Assembly (NCBI RefSeq): GCF_000701345.1
Contig: NZ_JNIJ01000016.1
Span: 83,599-147,598, forward strand
Direction: 5' to 3'
Length of the DNA: 64,000 bases
Source: Bradyrhizobium sp. URHD0069
Lineage (GTDB): Bacteria > Pseudomonadota > Alphaproteobacteria > Rhizobiales > Xanthobacteraceae
Below the pieces are notes generated by a model, which had not been told where the DNA came from, ran no database searches, and saw only the letters and a list, made by a program, of their open reading frames with translations. The position numbers were made by a program, and so were the translations under genes. This document shows, piece by piece, positions 30,643 to 38,003 of the stretch (within the stretch, counting starts at the first letter, position 1; each line of letters opens with the position of its first letter).

Positions 30643-31482
30643 ATGATTGAAGCGACTGAAATCGATCGCCCACCGGTAGCGGCACAAGCTGTTGCGCCGC
30701 TACTCAGCGTGCGCAACATCGAGGTGGTCTATGACAACGTCATCCTGGTGCTCCGCGGCTTAAGCCTCGAGGTGCCGCAAGGCGCGATCGTTGCGCTACT
30801 CGGCGCCAACGGAGCGGGCAAGTCGACGACATTGAAAGCGATCTCCGGATTGCTCAAGACCGAAGACGGCGAAGTCACCCGCGGCGAAATCGTCTTCAAC
30901 GGCGAACGCATCAACAGCGTCGATCCCGACAGGATCGTTCGCCGCGGCATCCTCCAGGTGATGGAGGGCCGTCGCATCATCGCCGACATGACGTCGCAGG
31001 AGAATTTGCGGCTCGGCGCCTTCACCCGCAGCGACAATGAGGTCGGCGCCGACATCGACATGGTCTACAATTATTTCCCGCGCCTGAAGGAGCGAACTGG
31101 CCTCGCCGGTTATCTCTCCGGCGGCGAGCAGCAGATGCTGGCGATCGGCCGTGCGCTGATGGCGCGCCCGAAGATGATCCTGATGGACGAGCCGTCGATG
31201 GGCTTGTCGCCGCTCCTGGTCAAGGAAGTGTTCGCGATCATCCGGGATATCAACCGCGATCTGGGCGTCACCATTTTGCTAGTCGAACAGAACGCGCGCG
31301 CCGCGCTCTTGGTCGCGAGTCACGGCTACATCATGGAGCAAGGCAAGGTGGTGCTCGACGGCAGCGCCGACGAGTTGCGCAACAATGAGGATGTCAAGGA
31401 GTTCTACCTCGGCGGCGCCGGCGACCAGCGCAAGAGCTTTAAGAATCTGAAGAGTTTCAAGCGAAGGAAACGGTGGCTGTGA
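30643..31482 (+). CDS. livF: HAAT-family ABC transporter ATPase LivF (cluster 3)
   Basis: A 279-residue ATPase with Walker A GANGAGKST, signature LSGGEQQML, Walker B MILMDEPSMGLSP and LVEQNARAAL. A ~20-residue N-terminal extension and a basic C-terminal tail (KSFKNLKSFKRRKRWL) are additions to the normal LivF. The ATG at 30643 has an AGGAG site. Confidence 0.92.
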   Translation: MIEATEIDRPPVAAQAVAPLLSVRNIEVVYDNVILVLRGLSLEVPQGAIVALLGANGAGKSTTLKAISGLLKTEDGEVTRGEIVFNGERINSVDPDRIVRRGILQVMEGRRIIADMTSQENLRLGAFTRSDNEVGADIDMVYNYFPRLKERTGLAGYLSGGEQQMLAIGRALMARPKMILMDEPSMGLSPLLVKEVFAIIRDINRDLGVTILLVEQNARAALLVASHGYIMEQGKVVLDGSADELRNNEDVKEFYLGGAGDQRKSFKNLKSFKRRKRWL

Positions 31483-31520
31483 ACGTCCTCTCAGCACGTC
31501 ATTTTGGGATGCGCCAATCG

Positions 31521-31661
31521 AACTCGGGTTTATCCGAGTTCGGCAATATCATTAGCCAAGTCGGCAACAGCCGACTTGGCTGGCGCAGGTCCGGAATCCA
31601 TGCCCCCGATCGTGGTTATGGATTCCAGGTTCGCTCGTTTCACTCGCGCCCCGGAATGGCC
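31521..31661. repeat. Tandem perfect hairpins plus degenerate CCGGAAT repeat
   Basis: Two perfect stem-loops in a row: AACTCGG/CCGAGTT (31521-31540, six-base loop) and AGCCAAGTCGG/CCGACTTGGCT (31554-31581, six-base loop). They are followed by a CCGGAATCC...CGCCCCGGAATGG repeat half. They separate livF from the last ligase gene and may attenuate its transcription. The composite resembles dispersed Bradyrhizobium repeats. Confidence 0.65.
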
Positions 31662-31666
31662 AAGAG

Positions 31667-32893
31667 ATGACCGAGCACTACGACGCCCTTGAAACGCGCG
31701 CCCCCGCCGAACGCGAGGCGGAGCTGTTCTCAGGGCTGCCGGACGTGCTGCGCAGGGCGATGGCGGCACCCGGCTATGCCCAACGTCTTAAAGGCATCGA
31801 TCCCTCTGACATCACGAGCCGGGCGGCGCTGGCGCGGCTGCCGGTGCTGCGCAAATCCGAGCTCCCTGCCCTTCAAAAGGCGGCGCCGCCGTTCGGTGGC
31901 CTCGTCTCGGGCCTTCCAGGCTCGTTTGGGAGGCTGTTTACCTCGCCCGGCCCAATCTTCGAGCCCGAGCCTATCCATGCCGACCCCTGGCGCGGCGCCC
32001 GGGCGCTGTTCGCCGCTGGCTTCCGGCCGGGCGATGTGGTGTTGAACACCTTCAGCTACCACCTGACGCCCGGCGGCTTCATCTTCGATGCCTCGGCGCG
32101 GGCGCTGGGCTGCGCGGTTATTCCGGCCGGTCCCGGCAATCCCGAAGCGCAATTCGAGCTGATCGAGGCCTATCGCCCGGTCGGCTATAGCGGCACCCCC
32201 GATTTTCTCAAAATCCTGCTGGACGCCGCCGCCGGCGCCGGGCGCGATATCTCCTCGATCAAGCGCGCGCTGGTATCAGGCGCGGCGTTTCCAAAGTCGC
32301 TGCAGGAGGAGATCAAGTCGCGCGGGGTCGAAGCCTATCAGGCGTTCGGCACGGCCGATCTCGGCCTGGTCGCCTTCGAAACGCAGGCCCGCGAAGGAAT
32401 GGTCGTCAACGAGCGCCTGATCCTGGAAATCGTACGGCCCGGCACCGGCGATCCTGTAGCCGAGGGCGACGTCGGCGAGATCGTCGTCACCTCACTTGAC
32501 CCTGATCACCCCTGGATTCGCCTTGCGCTCGGGGACCTCACCGCCGCCCTGCCCGGCCGGAGTCCATGCGGACGCAGCAACATGCGCATCAAGGGCTGGA
32601 TGGGCCGCGCCGACCAGACCACCAAGGTCAAGGGCATGTTCGTGCGGCCCGAGCAGATCGCGGAGATCGGCAAGCGTCATCCCGAACTGGGGCGGCTGCG
32701 GCTTGTCGTCACGCGCGCGGGCGAGAGCGATGTGATGATGCTGAAGGCGGAAGCTGCAACTCCGGACGAGGCGCTTCGGGAAGCTGTCACCGCGACGCTG
32801 CGGAGCGTTACCAAACTGACCGGAACGGTGACTTGGGTAGCGCCTCAGTCTTTGCCGAACGACGGCAAGGTTATTGCGGACGAGCGCGGTTAG
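31667..32893 (+). CDS. PaaK-like AMP-dependent ligase, divergent
   Basis: A 408-residue protein with the overall layout of phenylacetate-CoA ligases (~400-440 residues): AFGTADLGLVAFET, and the C-terminal-domain segment GRADQTTKVKGMFVRPEQI. The glycine/serine/threonine phosphate loop expected near residue 85 is replaced by GSFGRLFTSPGPIFEPEP, so canonical ATP binding is doubtful or the subfamily differs. It ends the cluster 3 operon on the plus strand. Confidence 0.8.
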   Translation: MTEHYDALETRAPAEREAELFSGLPDVLRRAMAAPGYAQRLKGIDPSDITSRAALARLPVLRKSELPALQKAAPPFGGLVSGLPGSFGRLFTSPGPIFEPEPIHADPWRGARALFAAGFRPGDVVLNTFSYHLTPGGFIFDASARALGCAVIPAGPGNPEAQFELIEAYRPVGYSGTPDFLKILLDAAAGAGRDISSIKRALVSGAAFPKSLQEEIKSRGVEAYQAFGTADLGLVAFETQAREGMVVNERLILEIVRPGTGDPVAEGDVGEIVVTSLDPDHPWIRLALGDLTAALPGRSPCGRSNMRIKGWMGRADQTTKVKGMFVRPEQIAEIGKRHPELGRLRLVVTRAGESDVMMLKAEAATPDEALREAVTATLRSVTKLTGTVTWVAPQSLPNDGKVIADERG

Positions 32894-33112
32894 CTCTGTC
32901 AAAGCCTCCGTATCACTGGATCGAAACTGCGCCATTTGCTCCAAAACAGCTGAGACAGGGGTGGGACAGAGCCCCTTTCGCCAGATCAGGAGCGGTTCAC
33001 GGCTGTCCCAGCGCCTGCTTGATGATACGCCTCAGCCTTTGCTGAGACATTTCAAGCAAAGTCGATTTGCAACAATTACAACCATGTCGTGTAAATGCAT
33101 CTATTAAACTTT

Positions 33113-33225
33113 TATGATGTACCCCGCCCTTCACGACTGTTGATATGGCGTAAATCACAATTCTTATGGCGAAAATCGATCGGGTCGACGATGCCTATGG
33201 CGGAAATTTTTTTCTTATTGGCGGT
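33113..33225. repeat. Phased repeat ladder, left copy
   Basis: Copies of a 13-bp motif on the plus strand: a weak copy near 33113 (TATGATG), TATGGCGTAAATC at 33144, TATGGCGAAAATC at 33165, TATGGCGGAAATT at 33196, and a degenerate TATTGGCGG at 33216. Core starts at 33116, 33147, 33168, 33199 and 33220 give steps of 31, 21, 31 and 21 bp. It fills the 397-base gap between the PaaK-like gene and the gene ending at 33291. Confidence 0.75.
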
Positions 33226-33290
33226 GGTTTGGCTGCCTGTAGGTTGTCGGGTCGGTGCTGATCCAGTGCGTCATCCAAACCAGTGGCATT

Positions 33291-33983
33291 TCAGTGAGTT
33301 GAATGGTCTTCAATTGATTCCTTTGCTGGGTGATCCGTTGTAGCAGAGCCGTTTATCAGCTTCGGTTCGAGCCGGCTGTACATCTGTTTCATCGTCTTGA
33401 TTTGCACCAGGCGCTTGATGGTGCGGTCGATCATCGCGTCCAACCGCTCGATGCGGGCCAGCTGTTCGTCGAACGTCTCCAGATCGATAACCTCTACAAA
33501 TTCATCAGCTCCTTCATGGCGTGTTGGGGGTGCCCACGACGCCAAACCTTTTCCGATCCTGGGACCCCATGCTGCCGGGTCCTCGCCTGCCTTAAACGGC
33601 CAGCGTGAGCGAATGGTGTAACTGTAGAGCGGGGCCAACAGTGAGAGAAGTGCCTCAACTTTCTCCACGCTGTCGGCCTCATTGAACTCGGCAGCGTTCG
33701 TGCCAAGGTTTTCTATGTGCCGGCTCGTTTGGTTTTCATCGCGGATTTTGTCCAGCCGTTTTTGTGTGGTGATCTGCCCATAGCGATCCAAGCGTTGTCT
33801 ACGCCAAAGCAGGTCCAGGAGTGTCTGGACCTGGTATTCTTCCGTGCTGCCGTTGGGGGTCCATTCCTGATTAAGTCCGGCGCGGAGCGACTCGTAATCT
33901 TCGTATCTCTCGCTCCAGAGCATGACCTCCTTTGCATTTGCACCGTGTTTCAGCGCGTTGCGTTTCTTGCTTGCCTTAGACAT
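33291..33983 (-). CDS. Unrecognised protein between two repeat ladders
   Basis: A 230-residue soluble protein with no signal or membrane segment. It starts MSKASKKRNALKHGANAKE; the NALKHG-type opening followed by a long helical region (TEEYQVQTLLDLLWRRQRLD) is shared with a broad family of unknown role that I recall from mobile or accessory regions. A second helical part is rich in Arg, Glu and Lys (ARIERLDAMIDRTIKRLVQI). The ATG at 33983 follows directly on a repeat ladder, and another ladder lies beyond the stop. I cannot assign a function. Confidence 0.6.
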   Translation of the reverse strand: MSKASKKRNALKHGANAKEVMLWSERYEDYESLRAGLNQEWTPNGSTEEYQVQTLLDLLWRRQRLDRYGQITTQKRLDKIRDENQTSRHIENLGTNAAEFNEADSVEKVEALLSLLAPLYSYTIRSRWPFKAGEDPAAWGPRIGKGLASWAPPTRHEGADEFVEVIDLETFDEQLARIERLDAMIDRTIKRLVQIKTMKQMYSRLEPKLINGSATTDHPAKESIEDHSTH

Positions 33984-34067
33984 AGCCCCACATCCTGGTT
34001 CGAGCGCGCCATCGCGCTTACGCGTGACCAGTTAGAATCCAATGAGCGTTAGCGTCATGCCATTTCC

Positions 34068-34258
34068 TATGGCGGATATCACATTTGGAGAACGAAACTT
34101 AGATCCGCATCCGAGCCGTCATGGCGGAAATCGATTTGTTATGGCGGAAATTGTTTCGCGGTTTCGAATGTTATGGTGGAAATTCATTTTCTTATGGCGG
34201 AAATTGTTCGGCCCCGTCAGAACCAATGGCGGAAACGATCCTTTTTGCGGCGGCTATT
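34068..34258. repeat. Phased repeat ladder, right copy
   Basis: Seven copies of a 13-bp motif, all on the plus strand: TATGGCGGATATC (34068), CATGGCGGAAATC (34120), TATGGCGGAAATT (34140), TATGGTGGAAATT (34172), TATGGCGGAAATT (34193), AATGGCGGAAACG (34225) and TGCGGCGGCTATT (34246). Steps are 52, 20, 32, 21, 32 and 21 bp. The last copy touches the stop of the neighbouring gene. Confidence 0.85.
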
Positions 34259-34806
34259 CAATGGCGCCTAGCCCTTCGTAAATTGCGGCGGCGCTGATCC
34301 AGTGCATAGCGAGCTAACCGCGCGGCTGAGAGCGGATGACGGTGCAACTCGCTCACAAGGAACTGGTTCAAAGGGTCAATGGCGATTTTCACAAACTCAA
34401 AGAACGGTCCGGCTTCCATTTGGGCAAGCTTGCCGTCGATTGAAGTCAGAACCGAATGGCGGCCGGCCGAATGATGATAGCGCAGGAACAACGTCAGCAA
34501 TGCTGGTCCCAAATAACGGCTCATGACGTCGCGCGGGCGGCCGACACGTCGGCCGGTGGTTCGGCTTCTGGCAATCCGTTCCTCCATTTCTAGAGCAACC
34601 GTACGCAGCAGCTCGCCGGCAAGTTCGACAATGGTTTCGTCGGCTTCATGCTCCCCGGTGAAGCCGTCACCGGGAGGGCCGAACGCATCATAGAGCCCGC
34701 AAAGGCCCAAAACCTTGGCTTTTTGCTCTGCCAAGTCGGCTTCGAACCGCGGCGCTAATACTCCCCATACATAGCTCTGACTGGGAAGAGCTGTTTGAGA
34801 CTGCAT
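34258..34806 (-). CDS. Unrecognised protein upstream of right repeat ladder
   Basis: A 182-residue protein, start MQSQTALPSQSYVWG at 34806 with a CAGGAAA site; the TTG at 34848 is less likely. The middle is acidic and helical; the C-terminal third is basic (GRRVGRPRDVMSRYLGPALL, ending RRRNLRRARRH), which could suit DNA or RNA binding. No domain recognised. The segment coding ALDQ near its end recurs just outside the other ladder (33257-33269), so its 3' end has been duplicated. Confidence 0.55.
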   Translation of the reverse strand: MQSQTALPSQSYVWGVLAPRFEADLAEQKAKVLGLCGLYDAFGPPGDGFTGEHEADETIVELAGELLRTVALEMEERIARSRTTGRRVGRPRDVMSRYLGPALLTLFLRYHHSAGRHSVLTSIDGKLAQMEAGPFFEFVKIAIDPLNQFLVSELHRHPLSAARLARYALDQRRRNLRRARRH

Positions 34807-34989
34807 TGGATTTTCCTGCTGGACCGAATCATGATCGCGATCGATCAATGATCATCTATGGTCTCTGTCAGGATAAAAGCGGGAGCGCGCCAGGAAAGCT
34901 CAGCATTTGCTTTCCCCCATGGATAGCGTGCACAAACGTTTCTCCGTCAAACTTCAGCCTTACATTGCCGCTGATGGAGGTGATTCGCG

Positions 34990-36519
34990 TCATCTGATGC
35001 TGGGTTTGGCCGATGACACGCGCGCCAGTACATCGGACCATTCGCCGTCTCGCGTCTGCCGAAACAGCGTCGCGGTCGGGTACCACGGGCTGTCCGCTCG
35101 CTCGCGCAGCCATCTAAAGTCAGGATGGAATGGCAGCAGCAGCCATAGCGGCTTGCCGAGCGCGCCCGTCAGATGCGCGACCGAAGTGTCCACCGAGATC
35201 ACTACGTCCATGTGCGCGATCAGCGCCGCCGTATCGGAGAAGTCGTTCAACCGGTTGGAGGCATCGCGCAGCGCAGGCGTTCTTGCCAATGTCTCGCGAT
35301 CATGGTCGCGAACCTCCTTCTGCAGAGAAAACCATTCGACCGTGTCGCCCAGGATCGGCAGCAGCGTTTCGAGACGTATGGTGCGGCGAAGATCGTGCTG
35401 CAGCTCCGGATTGCCCGACCATGCCACACCGATGCGCGGCTTTGTCTTTTCTCCCAATAGCTCGCCCCAAGCGGCGATCTTGTCTTGAGGGGCTGTGAGA
35501 TACGGGGTCGATGACGGGATCGTGTCGAGCGTCGTCCCGAACGCACGCGGCAGGCTGGCAAGGGGACAATAAAAATCGAACGGCGGCAGCGCATGGGCAG
35601 GCAGCGGAGCGTCGCCTCGCGCGATCACCTCGATGTCGTGATTATGGAATAGCGGCACGAGCGGCTTGTGCACTTCGAAGATCACGCGGCAGCTCCTCGC
35701 CCTGAGCAGCGCCAGGTACCGACAGAACTGGATGGCGTCGCCCATGCCCTGGTCGGCGTCGATCAGGATCGTCTTGCCCGACAGGTCGGCGTCGCCCTGC
35801 CAAAGCGGCTGATAGTCCCTGATGAACGGCGCAAACGATCGCATTTTCCAGCGCCACTCATACAGGCGCCAGCCTTCGTCATGCTCGCCAAGGGACAGCT
35901 TGAGGAGCCCCTTGTTGAAGTGGGCCTCGGCGTAATCCGGCTTGGCGGCGATAGCCTTGTCGTAGCAGGCCAGTGCTTCGTCATCGCGGTTCTGTTCGAA
36001 CAGTTCGTTGCCGAGTACGACCAGCGCATCGACCGCGTTGCCGCGATTGTGGTGCGCCTCGGCGAAGTTCGCTTGCAGCGCGAGGGCTCGATCGAAACTT
36101 GCGATGGCCTCATCGTACTGCTTCATGACATGAAGCGCGACGCCGCGATTGTTGTGAGCGCCTGCGTTGCTCGGGTTGATCGCGATGGCTCTGTCGAAGC
36201 TGGCAACAGCATCCTGATCCAGATCAAGCGCGCTAAGCACCATTCCGTGATGGTAGTGCGCGGCGTCGTCCCTTGAATTGATCGCCAGCGCTTGACGGAT
36301 CAGCCGACCGGCATCTTGAAGGTGGCCACATTGGAAGCGCAGCACGCCGAGCAGGTGCTTTGCGTGAAACAGATCACGCTTCTCGTCGATGAGCTTGCGA
36401 TAGATCCGCTCGGCGCGGCTGAGATCGCCGGCTTGATGCGCGCTTATAGCCTCTGCAATTCCAGTCACGTAGTCGCCCCACAACCAATGCTTTAGCCTTT
36501 CGCGTGTAGGGCGCGCCAC
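34990..36519 (-). CDS. TPR protein with glycosyltransferase-9-like C-terminal domain
   Basis: About 509 residues. The first ~220 are tetratricopeptide repeats (e.g. NAGAHNNRGVALHVMKQYDE; AEAHHNRGNAVDALVVLG; AEAHFNKGLLKLSLGEHDEG). The rest resembles heptosyltransferase-like GT9 folds (DQGMGDAIQFCRYLALLRAR; PRIGVAWSGNPELQHD; DVVISVDTSVAHLTGALGKP). Such fusions are common in Bradyrhizobium and probably act in surface glycan or protein glycosylation. The start is uncertain: the GTG at 36519 has only a weak purine-rich site, and a GTG at 36468 is an alternative. It opens the polysaccharide island. Confidence 0.82.
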   Translation of the reverse strand: MARPTRERLKHWLWGDYVTGIAEAISAHQAGDLSRAERIYRKLIDEKRDLFHAKHLLGVLRFQCGHLQDAGRLIRQALAINSRDDAAHYHHGMVLSALDLDQDAVASFDRAIAINPSNAGAHNNRGVALHVMKQYDEAIASFDRALALQANFAEAHHNRGNAVDALVVLGNELFEQNRDDEALACYDKAIAAKPDYAEAHFNKGLLKLSLGEHDEGWRLYEWRWKMRSFAPFIRDYQPLWQGDADLSGKTILIDADQGMGDAIQFCRYLALLRARSCRVIFEVHKPLVPLFHNHDIEVIARGDAPLPAHALPPFDFYCPLASLPRAFGTTLDTIPSSTPYLTAPQDKIAAWGELLGEKTKPRIGVAWSGNPELQHDLRRTIRLETLLPILGDTVEWFSLQKEVRDHDRETLARTPALRDASNRLNDFSDTAALIAHMDVVISVDTSVAHLTGALGKPLWLLLPFHPDFRWLRERADSPWYPTATLFRQTRDGEWSDVLARVSSAKPSIR

Positions 36520-36699
36520 CTCTTTTTTTGTGCCCGGATTTTGGATGTCGGAACGCAGGAAGAGCGAGAGGGCTTAACCCTCAGAGCTGCAAAACCGTTA
36601 GACAAATCCCATTTTGTTCTATCGGTTTCGATCGTGAAACGCGGGCGCGTTAGACAAGAAAGTGGAGCAAAAACAAGCGGCGCGGGTAATTTCACGTCC

Positions 36700-36995
36700 C
36701 TCGCGTTCATCGATGACCTTGCCCCCGGCAGCTCCGACCTCTTCCGACAAGCCGTGATGCACCCACTAGTAAGGCTTGATCTCGCGCGTCTCGGTCAGCT
36801 TGATCATGTGCACCGGCGGTGCCTAACGACCCTTCCGGCATGACCGGCATTTGAGCGAGGCCTCAAGCTTCCAGATCGGCGTATCCCGCGGCCGGCGGAT
36901 GGCATCGAACGGCAGGCTAGGGCAGCACAGACGCTAAAGAGAGTCGTTCTCCGGCCCCAAGCATCCACGTCCGCGGCGGGCATTGCGCCATGCCC
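36700..36995 (-). pseudogene. Broken small zinc-ribbon-like protein gene
   Basis: One frame on the minus strand reads IWKLEASLKCRSCRKGR, stop, APPVHMIKLTETREIKPY, stop, WVHHG. Stops fall at 36934-36936, 36823-36825 and 36766-36768, all in register. I recognise the CRSCRKGR...PPVHMIKLTETREI pattern from a short conserved Bradyrhizobium protein of unknown role. Three in-frame stops mark it as decayed. Confidence 0.5.
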
Positions 36996-37002
36996 GAAAG
37001 TA

Positions 37003-37801
37003 CTAACAACAGATATTGCGAACGAAGACGCTCGCCGCAATGGAGCTGCTTCCCGGCTGAGACGGCATGAAATTCCATTTTGTCCGGGCCGCCGCAAGGA
37101 CATCGCCGGTATCGATATCGAGGGCTTTGAAGATCAGCGATAGTTCGTTCATGAACGCGATATTGAGATCGCGTTGTGTATTTTCGATGACCTTGGCCGC
37201 TTCGGCTACCTTAATGGAAGGCGCGCGATGGATACCGGCCGTCACGACAGATCCGTAGACGTCAGCAATGATGTCGAGCGTCTTCGCGTCCTGTGCTGAC
37301 ACGACCTTCATAATTGTCTCGAACCGGTGCTGCTTGTCGCCGGGATTGATACGAATATCCGACATTGAAATCCGAACCTGCCTTCAATGCGGATACTTGT
37401 TCGAGTACTGGGATGCATTCTTCTTCGACCGCGCCCGGATAGACTGTCGATTCATAGACGACGATATCATCTTTCTTGAGCGCGCTTCCGACCGATCGTG
37501 ATGCCGCAATCATTGCACCGAGATCCGGCCGATGCGCGTCGTCGATGGGGGTTGGGACAGTGACGATATAGAAATTCGACCTTTGGATCGCCGTTACGTC
37601 GGCAGAAAAGGATAGCGACGCGTGCCGAAGATCGCCTTTCTCGACCTCCCGGGTGCGGTCATGACCCGCGTTCAACTCGGAAGTCCGCGTCGCATCCACG
37701 TCGAACCCAACAACTGGAACGCACGCTCGGGCAAATGATACTGCCACGGGCAATCCCACATATCCCAAGCCTATAACCGCTATCCTACGCCCGTGTGCCA
37801 C
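37003..37801 (-). pseudogene. Frameshifted, truncated nucleotide-sugar dehydrogenase (TviB/WbpA type)
   Basis: The first half (GTG 37801; RIAVIGLGYVGLPVAVSF, VTVPTPIDDAHRPDLG, VVYESTVYPGAVEEECIP) runs to about 37365 in one frame. The second half ([48 protein letters not shown]) follows in another. Where GYSPERINPGD is expected the sequence lacks about eight bases. After KWNFMP the homology stops, so the catalytic-cysteine segment GGHCIGVDPYYL is absent. An intact relative is at 54516-55799. Confidence 0.85.
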
Positions 37802-38003
37802 TTATAAGATGTCCCCCTGCAGCGTGTTTTTTCAGGCGTCTGTTTAGCCGCAGTGACACCCCCCAGCAATAGCGAAACCCGCATTTCCTACACGCAAATT
37901 CATAACAATACTCGATAAACCTTCAGATTGTGGTAGGTAACGATCCGGGCGCTCATGCGGATTAAATGATCTTCTCTCGTGCCGCCGCTTTTTGCGTCGC
38001 GGA

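Noticed and set aside
33113..34258. CRISPR array
   Set aside because: The repeated unit is only about 13 bp, degenerate, with two alternating spacings and no uniform spacers; no cas genes are present.
33113..34258. Terminal inverted repeats of a transposon around gene 33291-33983
   Set aside because: Both ladders have the same orientation and no transposase or recombinase lies between them. A relation to recombinase-bound ends of larger elements remains open.
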